From contig JAUVIB010000024.1 in assembly GCA_030592985.1 (NCBI GenBank), forward strand, positions 1 to 15,919: DNA of 15,919 bases, written 5' to 3'. Source of the DNA: Calditrichaceae bacterium. Its GTDB lineage: Bacteria; Calditrichota; Calditrichia; Calditrichales; Calditrichaceae. The notes below the pieces were generated by a model that made no database searches, was not told the origin of the DNA, and saw only the letters and a program-made list of their open reading frames with translations. Positions within the stretch are counted from its first letter, which is position 1. Each line of letters starts with the position of its first letter. The translations under genes and the position numbers were made by a program. Shown piece by piece: positions 6,793-14,345 of this stretch.

Positions 6793-8082
6793 ATGAGCAC
6801 TAATAACTCGTTTAATCCTTTTCGGATGGCACAAGAACAGTTTGACCATGTTGCAGACTTAATTGGTTTGGATCAAAGTACAAAAGAATTGTTACGCGTT
6901 CCCATGCGGGAATATCATTTTAGCATCCCTGTAAAAATGGATGATGGACATGTGAAAGTTTTTAGAGGATACCGTTGCCAGCATAACGATGCCCGCGGCC
7001 CTGCAAAAGGCGGTATTCGTTTTCATCCCCAGGAAACCATTGACACTGTACGGGCTTTATCCATGTGGATGACATGGAAAACAGCTGTTGTTAATTTACC
7101 GCTCGGCGGAGGCAAAGGCGGCGTAATTTGCGATCCTCATAATTTGAGTATGCGCGAGCAGGAACAAATCTGCCGCGGCTGGGTTCGCCAGATAGCTAAA
7201 AATATTGGACCGGTCAGCGATGTCCCTGCACCGGATGTAATGACTAATGCCCAGCACATGCTTTGGATGATGGACGAATTTGAAACGATTCATGGCGGGC
7301 GCTACCCGGGATTTATTACCGGAAAACCGGTTGGAATGGGAGGTTCTCTGGGCAGGACAGAGGCAACCGGTTACGGCGTTGTATACACCATCAGAGAAGC
7401 CTTAAAGGAACTTAAAATAGATCCAAAGAGCACAACAGCTTCCATACAAGGATTTGGAAATGTAGCTCAGTATGCCATTGAATTATATACTCAATTAGGC
7501 GGGACTGTTATTGCTGTTTCATGCTGGGATCAAAAAGACCAGACTTCATATACGTATAAGAAAAATGATGGTATTGAATTGAAGGGTCTTCTTGAAATTA
7601 CAGACCGTTTTGGCGGTATTGATAAAAACAAGGCTCAGGATTTAGGCTATGAAATTCTTGACGGAGACCAATGGATAGAACAGGAAGTAGACATCTTAAT
7701 CCCGGCAGCTATCGAGAATCAAGTAACAGGAGAAACAATTCAAAAAGTGAGTAAAAAGGTGAAAATTATTGCCGAGGGAGCCAACGGTCCTACAACTCCG
7801 GAAGCAGATGCTGTTATTAATGAACGCAATATATTTATCATTCCTGACTTTTTGGCTAATGCAGGAGGGGTTACCTGCAGCTACTTCGAGCAAGTTCAGA
7901 GTAATACGAATTATTTTTGGGAGAAAGAAGAGGTTCTGGGGAAATTGGATACAAAAATGACAACAGCATTTATAGCAGTTAACGAACTTGTAAGAAGTAA
8001 AAACCTTTATGGCCGCGATGCAGCTTATGTTATCGCTATCAGCAGAGTGGCCCAGGCTGTAAAAGACCGCGGCTGGGTTTAG
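6793..8082 (+). CDS. gdhA: Glutamate dehydrogenase (Glu/Leu/Phe/Val dehydrogenase family)
   Basis: Catalyses reversible oxidative deamination of L-glutamate to 2-oxoglutarate and ammonia in the cytoplasm. The 429 residues match the small hexameric GDH class. The N-terminal domain holds GPAKGGIRFHP (69-79) and the active-site signature LPLGGGKGGVICDP (102-115) with catalytic K108; DVPAPD (143-148) supplies the catalytic aspartate D148. The Rossmann domain begins at IQGFGNVAQ (218-226), and EGANGPTTPEAD (328-339) and PDFLANAGGV (351-360) are conserved. Cofactor use (NAD or NADP) is not clear from the loop after the second strand (SCWDQKDQ). Family membership is certain; glutamate as the main substrate is very likely from length and motifs. 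It has its own upstream region after a terminator and appears monocistronic. Confidence 0.95.
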   Translation: MSTNNSFNPFRMAQEQFDHVADLIGLDQSTKELLRVPMREYHFSIPVKMDDGHVKVFRGYRCQHNDARGPAKGGIRFHPQETIDTVRALSMWMTWKTAVVNLPLGGGKGGVICDPHNLSMREQEQICRGWVRQIAKNIGPVSDVPAPDVMTNAQHMLWMMDEFETIHGGRYPGFITGKPVGMGGSLGRTEATGYGVVYTIREALKELKIDPKSTTASIQGFGNVAQYAIELYTQLGGTVIAVSCWDQKDQTSYTYKKNDGIELKGLLEITDRFGGIDKNKAQDLGYEILDGDQWIEQEVDILIPAAIENQVTGETIQKVSKKVKIIAEGANGPTTPEADAVINERNIFIIPDFLANAGGVTCSYFEQVQSNTNYFWEKEEVLGKLDTKMTTAFIAVNELVRSKNLYGRDAAYVIAISRVAQAVKDRGWV

Positions 8083-8276
8083 TATTTCTTATCACAGTAA
8101 GAATTGGATACAAAGACGGCAAAAATAATCATCTTTTAAGGGATAACATTTTTTTAAACTTTAATAAGATATACAAGAGGTAAATACTTGAATATTGGTT
8201 ATTGGATATTGACATGTTTTTTATTTCTTTTGTAATCCCAATTATCAACATTCGCCTCTTTTTTTACTTTACTCAT

Positions 8277-8330
8277 AAGTCCCTTCCTTTACACACCTGA
8301 GGCGAGCAGTAAAAAATAGGGAAGGGACTT
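8277..8330. repeat. 11-bp perfect inverted repeat
   Basis: AAGTCCCTTCC (8277-8287) is exactly inverted as GGAAGGGACTT (8320-8330), with a 32-base loop. There is no T run directly after it, so it is a poor terminator. It directly abuts the TTTAAACCC-ACTTAG motif that recurs near 15688. Confidence 0.6.
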
Positions 8331-8332
8331 TA

Positions 8333-8411
8333 AACCCACTTAGGTTTTTCTCCCCTTCCATGCTGCATCAGGCATCTATGTTCCGATGTTTTTATAGGAA
8401 GGAGGTGGGTA
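8333..8411. repeat. Imperfect inverted repeat with purine/pyrimidine arms
   Basis: ACCCAC (8334-8339) and CCTTCC (8354-8359) pair with GGAAGG (8398-8403) and GTGGGT (8405-8410), with an internal ATGC...GCAT pair (8360-8374). Part of it, GTTTTT-CCCCTT-TGCATCA-GC (8344-8373), reappears inverted at 15709-15739. It probably belongs to an intergenic repeat family or a decayed element. Confidence 0.45.
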
Positions 8412-8726
8412 AAAAAACTGCAATTACGTACACAGATTAATTAACAAGAATGCTTTTTACTTTTCAAAAAGATTGACCCGCGGAGAGGAAATCCACGTTT
8501 TAGGTAGTAAGAAAATAACGGTAGAATTGAGCTGCGGTAATAAGCGGTCAGAGTCTCCCAACGGGATGCCTTCGGCAAGCCCCAATATTTTGATTATATA
8601 TCTCAAATAGTCATTCATATTAAAAGTAATATAATAGGACAATATTATATAAAAAATGAAATTAATTTAAAGAAACATGAGTTTTATCCGAAAATATAAT
8701 ATATATCTTTTAACGGAGTTTTAAAT

Positions 8727-10727
8727 ATGCACATGAATTATCTGAAAATATGGCTTATCTTAGTAATTTTTTCATATACCGGTTACGCTAATGAACTAAA
8801 CTATTCGAGTCAGAATCTTTTCCCTGTACATAATGAAATGGTTGCTGCCAGCCAATTTTGGATTAAAATTTTTGGCGAGCATAATACCAACGAATATTTG
8901 ATTCATGATTCCAGAAAATTGAATATTGTTTATGAAGTGATAACCTGGGGCAAGCTTGATGAAAGTAAAGCCGACGATCCTTATTCGAAAGAACAAAAAA
9001 AGTATTTTAAAAATAAGATTAAGTTTTATAAAGAAATATTAGTCGATTTAGCCGCGGTCTATCCAGATACCAACAAAATGAATACGGATCAGAAAAAAGC
9101 GTACCGGCTATTAAGCGGTTTTAAAAGTAAAAATGATTTCTTAGAAGCAGCGAATCGTATCCGGGTCCAGAAAGGTCAAAAAAACAAGTTTAGACGCGGA
9201 CTGGAAATTTCGGGTCGATATATGTCCTATTTAAAAAAAACATTTGAAAAATACGGTTTGCCGGAAGAACTGACCGTTCTACCGCATGTGGAGTCGTCAT
9301 TTAATTACAAGGCTTATTCCAGCGCTGGCGCGGCTGGGATCTGGCAATTTACCAGGGGAACCGGCAAACAATTCCTGAAAATTTCCTATGAAGTTGATGA
9401 ACGTCTCGATCCGATTTTAGCCACAGAAGCAGCCGCTAAATTGCTAAAAAGAAATTTTGAAATATTAGGCAGTTGGCCGCTGGCGATTACAGCTTATAAT
9501 CATGGCGCTTATGGCATGAAACGGGCCGTAAAAAAGATGAAAACCACAGACTTGAATAGTATTATTAAAAAATATCGCAGCCGCTATTTTAAATTTGCCT
9601 CCCGCAATTTTTATTGTGAGTTTATTGCCGCCCTGCATGTTTCACAAAACTATCAAACTTATTTTGGAGCCATTGCTTTCGAAGATCCTATTCAATACAA
9701 AGAATTCCGGCTTTCTCGATATATGAAATATGAAACATTATCTAAATATCTGGACATGGATAAAAATCTATTTCGTAAATATAATCCGGCCCTGCGTCTC
9801 TCTGTTTATAATAATTCCAAATATATGCCCAAAGGATACCGGGTTAGATTACCTAATCATATATCAACGGATTCTTTGTTGGCATCCATTCCTGAAGCAG
9901 CTTATTATGCCAATCAAAAACAAAGCAAATATTACCGGATTCGTTATGGGGATACCCTAAGCGATATCGCCCGTAGATTTGGGACTTCCGTAGAAATGTT
10001 GTTAGCCGTGAATAATATTTCCAATGAACACTTTATTCGCCGTGGGATGACCATTCGACTTCCTGACAAGACGGATGCACCGGTTATATTGGCCGCAGCG
10101 GATAAAAGTGAAAACAAAACAGAAGAAGCGAAAGAAGCTGCTCCTGAAGTAGCTAATGAGACTCCATTAGAAACACCGCCCGCAGATTACTCCAGAATTC
10201 CCATTGTAGCAACACCATCGCCGGAACCGGCAAAAGATTCTACCCTTGCCCATGCAGCGGTTTCAACAAATGGTACTAATCTAACTGATCTGGAAATTGA
10301 GTTTATTCAACAAAAACATCCGGCGGTTGGCTATATCCGTGTTGAACCGGAAGAGACCTTGGGTCACTATTCTGATTGGCTGCAGATTAAAACCCAGAGT
10401 ATTCGTAACTGGAATAATTTATCTTTTAAAACTCCCATTCATTTGAATAAGAAGATAAAATTAGTATTCAAAGATGTAACTCCTGGTGAATTTAATAGCA
10501 TGCGTCTGGAATATCACCGTGGACTTGAAGAAGATTTTTTTGTGAATTATGAAATAACTGATACGCTTGTTCACCAGGTAAAAAACGGGGAAAATCTTTG
10601 GTATCTATGTAATTATGTATTTAACTTGCCATTTTGGCTTATTGTCGACTACAACAAAGAAATAGATTTCGGCAAATTGAAACCTGGAGATAAGCTGGTC
10701 GTTCCTGCCGTTAAAGCAAAGGGATAA
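8727..10727 (+). CDS. mltD: Membrane-bound lytic transglycosylase D-like protein with LysM modules
   Basis: A murein lytic transglycosylase that cleaves the MurNAc-GlcNAc bond of peptidoglycan with formation of 1,6-anhydroMurNAc. A signal peptide (1-21, ending YA) lacks a lipobox cysteine, so the protein is probably periplasmic rather than a lipoprotein. The SLT domain (about 165-310) has the catalytic glutamate E189 in PHVESSFNYKAYSSAGAAG, IWQFTRGTG and the ITAYNHG motif (254-260). A LysM domain (about 402-446, YRIRYGDTLSDIARRFGT) follows, then a Pro/Ala/Glu-rich linker (450-510), a degenerate LysM-like segment (535-580) and a C-terminal LysM-like segment (613-659, VKNGENLWYLC). At 666 residues it is longer than E. 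coli MltD (about 450). The start at 8727 has GGAG eight bases upstream. Amidase-like alternatives are ruled out by the SLT motifs. Confidence 0.9.
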   Translation: MHMNYLKIWLILVIFSYTGYANELNYSSQNLFPVHNEMVAASQFWIKIFGEHNTNEYLIHDSRKLNIVYEVITWGKLDESKADDPYSKEQKKYFKNKIKFYKEILVDLAAVYPDTNKMNTDQKKAYRLLSGFKSKNDFLEAANRIRVQKGQKNKFRRGLEISGRYMSYLKKTFEKYGLPEELTVLPHVESSFNYKAYSSAGAAGIWQFTRGTGKQFLKISYEVDERLDPILATEAAAKLLKRNFEILGSWPLAITAYNHGAYGMKRAVKKMKTTDLNSIIKKYRSRYFKFASRNFYCEFIAALHVSQNYQTYFGAIAFEDPIQYKEFRLSRYMKYETLSKYLDMDKNLFRKYNPALRLSVYNNSKYMPKGYRVRLPNHISTDSLLASIPEAAYYANQKQSKYYRIRYGDTLSDIARRFGTSVEMLLAVNNISNEHFIRRGMTIRLPDKTDAPVILAAADKSENKTEEAKEAAPEVANETPLETPPADYSRIPIVATPSPEPAKDSTLAHAAVSTNGTNLTDLEIEFIQQKHPAVGYIRVEPEETLGHYSDWLQIKTQSIRNWNNLSFKTPIHLNKKIKLVFKDVTPGEFNSMRLEYHRGLEEDFFVNYEITDTLVHQVKNGENLWYLCNYVFNLPFWLIVDYNKEIDFGKLKPGDKLVVPAVKAKG

Positions 10728-10914
10728 GAATATAGCGCAAAAAATGAATAATCCGGGTTTATGAAAATATGGACTTGTTCCTTATAGGAGTGGTATGTCT
10801 GAGAATGAAAATATTTATTTACTTGGATGACTGCTCTTGCTTAAAAGGGGGGTTAATTTTAAATTAGTATAAACGTGTTGTAAAAACCGGATTCTTTTTG
10901 CTGTTTTTTTGCTA
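10728..10914. other. Spacer after the transglycosylase gene
   Basis: No intrinsic terminator with a GC stem and T run is clear. ATGAATAATCCGGGTTTATG (10744-10763) resembles, from memory, the ends of IS1380-type elements in Bacteroidota, but no transposase frame accompanies it. Short T runs near 10892 and 10905 have no stem before them. Confidence 0.3.
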
Positions 10915-11203
10915 TTAAGTCGGAATAGGGCAAATAACTTTATAACTCACTGCGCGGTTCTGCCGCGATAACCCGCCAAAAACTGTAATGAATTTCCCAA
11001 CACCAATAACTTCCTTCATCAGTTCCAATGTGTTTTTTTCAGTGGATTCAACAGAAACAGCTCCAGGTAGTTTCCGGCAATACATGTAAAAGAAATCTGC
11101 GAGTAAACTCATCTACCGATACGATTAATTTTTTATCAATATTCCCGTTTTTCCTGTCTTTAAAATTAAAAATAACTGTTCCGTTCCTTTTTGAAACACT
11201 TTG
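10915..11203 (-). pseudogene. IS91-family transposase remnant (C-terminal part, frameshifted)
   Basis: On the minus strand, the frame from about 11203 to 11048 encodes a segment with FNFKDRKNG and EFTRRFLLHVLP, which matches the conserved C-terminal region of IS91/IS801-type (Y2) rolling-circle transposases. The frame then ends early. The similarity seems to continue in another frame (to the TAA at 10917-10915) with NTLELMKEVIGV and a final SYKVICPIP, where intact proteins carry a CPxCG zinc motif. The usual RIRYYGF stretch between the two is missing, so there is at least one frameshift and a short deletion. The catalytic tyrosines are absent and it cannot be active. Family assignment is from recognised motifs, not a search. 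Confidence 0.6.
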
Positions 11204-11337
11204 GGTTCCGGATTCTTGCAGGTTGATCGAGTAAGGGCGATATTTACCTGTGATCAATCAATTGCAACATAATGTTCATACTCAACCTGATTCCATTTTG
11301 TTTTACTTGCTTTTGTACTTAAATTTGATTCGTTCAT
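11197..11337 (-). pseudogene. IS110-family transposase remnant (N-terminus with in-frame stop)
   Basis: From an ATG at 11337 the minus strand encodes 47 residues that include KTKWNQVEYEHYVAID, a TGA at 11256-11254, then SQVNIALTRST and KNPEPKV. In IS110 transposases the first catalytic motif reads I-D-W-S near the N-terminus; here the tryptophan codon TGG has become TGA. The similarity stops around 11197, where the IS91-like segment begins in another frame. Only the N-terminal tenth of a transposase remains. The assignment relies on recalled family sequence; the reading frame, start and placement of the stop at the tryptophan position make it credible. Confidence 0.55.
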
Positions 11338-11490
11338 CACGGTCTCTTTTTTTATGAGTTGTCATATTACAAATGTTTTTATAACATTTCTACATCTTAA
11401 AAATAAGTGAGACCATTTTCTCAATTTACCGACAGATTGGACTTTGCGTTTAGATACTAATTGCAAAAAAGTTTTCTAAGGAGTTTATTT
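11338..11490. promoter_or_regulatory. Upstream region of the PEP-binding-domain gene
   Basis: Contains a short hairpin AAATGTT-TTTAT-AACATTT (11371-11389) and an inverted GGTCTC (11341-11346) / GAGACC (11409-11414) pair. Part of it may be the former left flank of the IS110-type element. AAGGAG (11478-11483), seven bases before the ATG at 11491, is the ribosome binding site. No clear -35/-10 pair was found. Confidence 0.4.
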
Positions 11491-14220
11491 ATGACCACGA
11501 CCCAAAATAAATACGATTTACTTGTCGATATCATCGATGAACAGGCAAAAGGATTAAGCAGTCTTTATGAAATTGAAGAGGTTCTCCATAATTCTGCCAT
11601 AGATACAGTGGATGCTTTAGGAGAAATAGCCAACCTGATACAAGAATCATTTAAAATTCACGGGAAATGTTCAACTATTCTTCAATATAGAGATCATATT
11701 TTTCATTCTGGAGGTAAGACTAAGTATCCGCATAAGGTCTCTGCTGATATTATTGTGCGAAAGCGAAAACTCGGATTAATAACATCTACATTTAAAAAGA
11801 AAAGACCAAAGAATTTTAAATCAGAGAAAGAATTTCTGCAATCCATAGCTTACCGTATCGCAGATTTTCTGCTATACCGCAGACTTAAATCTATTTTTTA
11901 TGACTGGGAAACAACAAAACAAGAATTTACCGATAAAAAATCTGGTGAATGGCTGGTAATTCTTGAACTATTAAGACGTACAGACCCTGAACTCTTTTTC
12001 AGAATTTCCAGAAAAATGTTAAATTACCTCATATGGCAAGGCTTCAAAGAAGCCGAAGAAATTCTCAAAAAATTTATCCCGCAAAACAGACAAGAAAATG
12101 GGGCAGGTGAGGTAAACAGTCCTCAGGAAAAACATACTTTTGAAGATTCCCTTGTTCTAAGCAGGGACATCTTCAAAATAGCCAGAAATAATTTTGATAA
12201 TGATACTATTCTTGCATTAATTCAGAATTGGATACAACAGGATAAAATAAGTTTTTTAGTACGTGTTACCGCAAATAATAATTCTTCATTAACAGACATC
12301 AGTCATGCACTACGACGTTATTTCCAGATTGCGCCAAAGGGACTCACTTTGGCACATTCCATTAAAATCGGTGTTAGCGCTTCACTAATCCGCCGTTTTT
12401 TCAGCGATCAACTTGAATTTATCAATATTGCTAAAAAATTTGTGACTATTTCCGATTTTGCAGAACTGGCCAAACAAATGATATTCCCTGATGAAAGTCA
12501 CGGTAAGCTGGGCGGCAAAAGCGCCGGACTATTTCTCGCTAAACATGTTTTAGATGAATATAAAAAGGACAACCCATTACTGGATTCCATTAAAACACCC
12601 AATACCTGGTATATTACCTCTGACACCATGGTTCAATTTATGGAGTATAACAATCTTGAAGATATTCTTGAACAAAAATATAAAACTATTGACGAAATAC
12701 GCAGAGAATATCCTCATGTAATTCTATTATTTAAAAGATCACACTTTCCTCTTCAAATTTTACAAGGTTTATCAATGGCTTTAGATGATTTTGGAGACCA
12801 TCCCTTAATTGTCCGCAGTTCCAGCCTGCTTGAAGATCGCCTCGGGGCGGCATTTTCAGGAAAATATAAAAGTCTGTTCATATCCAACCAGGGAACAAAG
12901 CAGGAAAAACTTCAGTCTTTGACGGATGCTATTGCCGAAGTATATGCTTCAACCTTAGGACCCGATCCTATAGAATACCGTGCATCTAAGGGATTACTGG
13001 ATTTCCATGAAGAGATGGGAATTATGATTCAGGAGGTGGTTGGTCAGCAAATCGGCGATTATTTCTTTTCGGCTTACGCAGGAGTTGCCTTTAGTAAAAA
13101 TGAATTTCTATGGTCACCACGTATAAAGAGGGATGACGGACTGGTACGCATTGTTCCCGGTCTTGGAACACGAGCGGTTGATCGAATTGGTGATGATTAT
13201 CCTATTATGGTAGCGCCGGGCCGGCCGGAATTACGTACAAATATTACTATCGAAGAGAATATCCGTTACTCACCAAAATATATTGATGTAATAAACCTCA
13301 GGAAAAATAAATTTGAAACCATTGAAATTGCAAGCCTTTTGAAAAATTATGGACATATTTATCCCGGAATCGAACACATTGTTTCTGTTTTTCAACAAAA
13401 TCATTTAGTAAAAGCAAACCGTTTAATGACCGACTTTACCAAAGAAGATTTAATTATCACCTTTAATGGAATATTTAAAGATACAACTTTTATTAAACAA
13501 TTGCGATCCATACTAACCATATTGAAAAATGAATTACAAACTCCGGTTGATATTGAATTTGCCTCAGATGGAGAAGATTTTTATCTATTGCAATGCCGGC
13601 CCCAAAGCCAGACCGACGCTGCTGCTCCTGCAAGAATACCGAAGAACCTTGTAAAAGAAGATATTATTTTTTCTGCTAATAAGTTTGTTTCCAATGGCAA
13701 ACTTAAAAATATTGAGTATATTGTTTATGTATCTCCGGAAGGCTATTCCGCCTTAACGAGCCTTGAGAGAATGAAAAAAGTTGGCAGAGCCATCAGTAAA
13801 TTAAACAAGGCGCTGCCGGCGCGTAAGTTTATATTATTAGGCCCCGGACGCTGGGGAAGCAGAGGGGATATTAAGCTGGGCGTAAGTGTTACCTATTCGG
13901 ATATAAATAATACAGCAGCCTTAATCGAAATCGCCCGCAAAAAAGGCGATTATACCCCTGATTTATCTTTTGGGACGCACTTTTTTCAGGATTTGGTGGA
14001 AGCAAAAATACGGTATCTGCCTCTCTATCCGGATGAAAAAAGAAATATTTTTCGCGAAGATTTTTTTAACAATTCTGAAAATATTCTAAGTACTCTTTTA
14101 CCTGAATATGAAATATTGAATGACGTTATCAAAGTTATTGATGTAAAACCAAGGATATTTAAACTCTTAATGAATGCCGACAGTAACCATGCTTTAGGAA
14201 TTCTAACGGATAAGAAATAA
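11491..14220 (+). CDS. PEP/pyruvate-binding (PPDK N-terminal) domain protein with N-terminal GAF-like region
   Basis: A 909-residue, apparently cytoplasmic protein. Residues about 20-135 look like a GAF-type sensor fold, including a closing helix (SEKEFLQSIAYRIADFLL). A helical region follows (about 150-330). Residues about 339-705 form a PEP/pyruvate-binding domain as in pyruvate phosphate dikinase and PEP synthase: KLGGKSAGL (339-347), HPLIVRSSSLLED (437-449), GAAFSGKYKS, IMIQEVVG (511-518) and the closing LLQCRPQSQ (699-707). The phosphohistidine domain and the C-terminal TIM barrel of PPDK/PEP synthase are absent. Instead a C-terminal region of about 200 residues contains LLGPGRWGSRGD (782-793) and FGTHFFQDLVEA (827-838). 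It therefore probably binds and uses ATP but is not a complete dikinase; its substrate is unknown. A TTG at 11461 is in frame, but the ATG at 11491 has AAGGAG at proper spacing and is chosen. Confidence 0.8.
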   Translation: MTTTQNKYDLLVDIIDEQAKGLSSLYEIEEVLHNSAIDTVDALGEIANLIQESFKIHGKCSTILQYRDHIFHSGGKTKYPHKVSADIIVRKRKLGLITSTFKKKRPKNFKSEKEFLQSIAYRIADFLLYRRLKSIFYDWETTKQEFTDKKSGEWLVILELLRRTDPELFFRISRKMLNYLIWQGFKEAEEILKKFIPQNRQENGAGEVNSPQEKHTFEDSLVLSRDIFKIARNNFDNDTILALIQNWIQQDKISFLVRVTANNNSSLTDISHALRRYFQIAPKGLTLAHSIKIGVSASLIRRFFSDQLEFINIAKKFVTISDFAELAKQMIFPDESHGKLGGKSAGLFLAKHVLDEYKKDNPLLDSIKTPNTWYITSDTMVQFMEYNNLEDILEQKYKTIDEIRREYPHVILLFKRSHFPLQILQGLSMALDDFGDHPLIVRSSSLLEDRLGAAFSGKYKSLFISNQGTKQEKLQSLTDAIAEVYASTLGPDPIEYRASKGLLDFHEEMGIMIQEVVGQQIGDYFFSAYAGVAFSKNEFLWSPRIKRDDGLVRIVPGLGTRAVDRIGDDYPIMVAPGRPELRTNITIEENIRYSPKYIDVINLRKNKFETIEIASLLKNYGHIYPGIEHIVSVFQQNHLVKANRLMTDFTKEDLIITFNGIFKDTTFIKQLRSILTILKNELQTPVDIEFASDGEDFYLLQCRPQSQTDAAAPARIPKNLVKEDIIFSANKFVSNGKLKNIEYIVYVSPEGYSALTSLERMKKVGRAISKLNKALPARKFILLGPGRWGSRGDIKLGVSVTYSDINNTAALIEIARKKGDYTPDLSFGTHFFQDLVEAKIRYLPLYPDEKRNIFREDFFNNSENILSTLLPEYEILNDVIKVIDVKPRIFKLLMNADSNHALGILTDKK

Positions 14221-14224
14221 ATAA

Positions 14225-14273
14225 TGAACAATGAAAAATTAACAATTAATAATATTTACTGTTAACTATTTAC
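14225..14273 (+). repeat. Degenerate heptamer repeats between convergent genes
   Basis: Directly after the stop codon of the preceding gene the sequence falls into seven 7-base units: TGAACAA, TGAAAAA, TTAACAA, TTAATAA, TATTTAC, TGTTAAC, TATTTAC. Such AT-rich heptad tracts between genes are common in some Bacteroidota and cyanobacteria. No intrinsic terminator with a GC stem was seen between the two convergent genes (14221-14345). Confidence 0.5.
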
Positions 14274-14345
14274 AATAAAACTACAGATTATGTCCTTAGT
14301 CCAGCTAATAGTGACATAGCGAGATTACATTCATACCATTGAATA

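Larger units (their letters stand above)
8083..8726. other. Gene-free stretch with inverted repeats
   Basis: No convincing gene is present. The stretch contains a weak hairpin just after gdhA (TTCTTA...TAAGAA, 8086-8103), two inverted-repeat structures (8277-8330 and 8333-8411), a more GC-rich block at about 8465-8590 with a small TGCC-TTC-GGCA hairpin, and the 11-mer GTCATTCATAT (8610-8620) identical to the right end of the element at 4268-4478. GGAG at 8715-8718 serves the downstream transglycosylase. Confidence 0.5.

Noticed and set aside
8457..8642. 61-codon minus-strand frame in the gap after gdhA
   Set aside because: There is no convincing ribosome binding site or recognisable domain, and it lies in repeat-like DNA. 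It is kept only as part of the finding on the block ending at 8620.
10796..10831. Eleven-codon frame (MSENENIYLLG) after the transglycosylase gene, with GGAG upstream
   Set aside because: It is very short, has no conserved context, and is easily expected by chance.
11461..11490. TTG start adding ten residues to the PEP-binding-domain protein
   Set aside because: The ATG at 11491 has a strong AAGGAG at seven bases. The TTG has none, and the added segment would cover that ribosome binding site.
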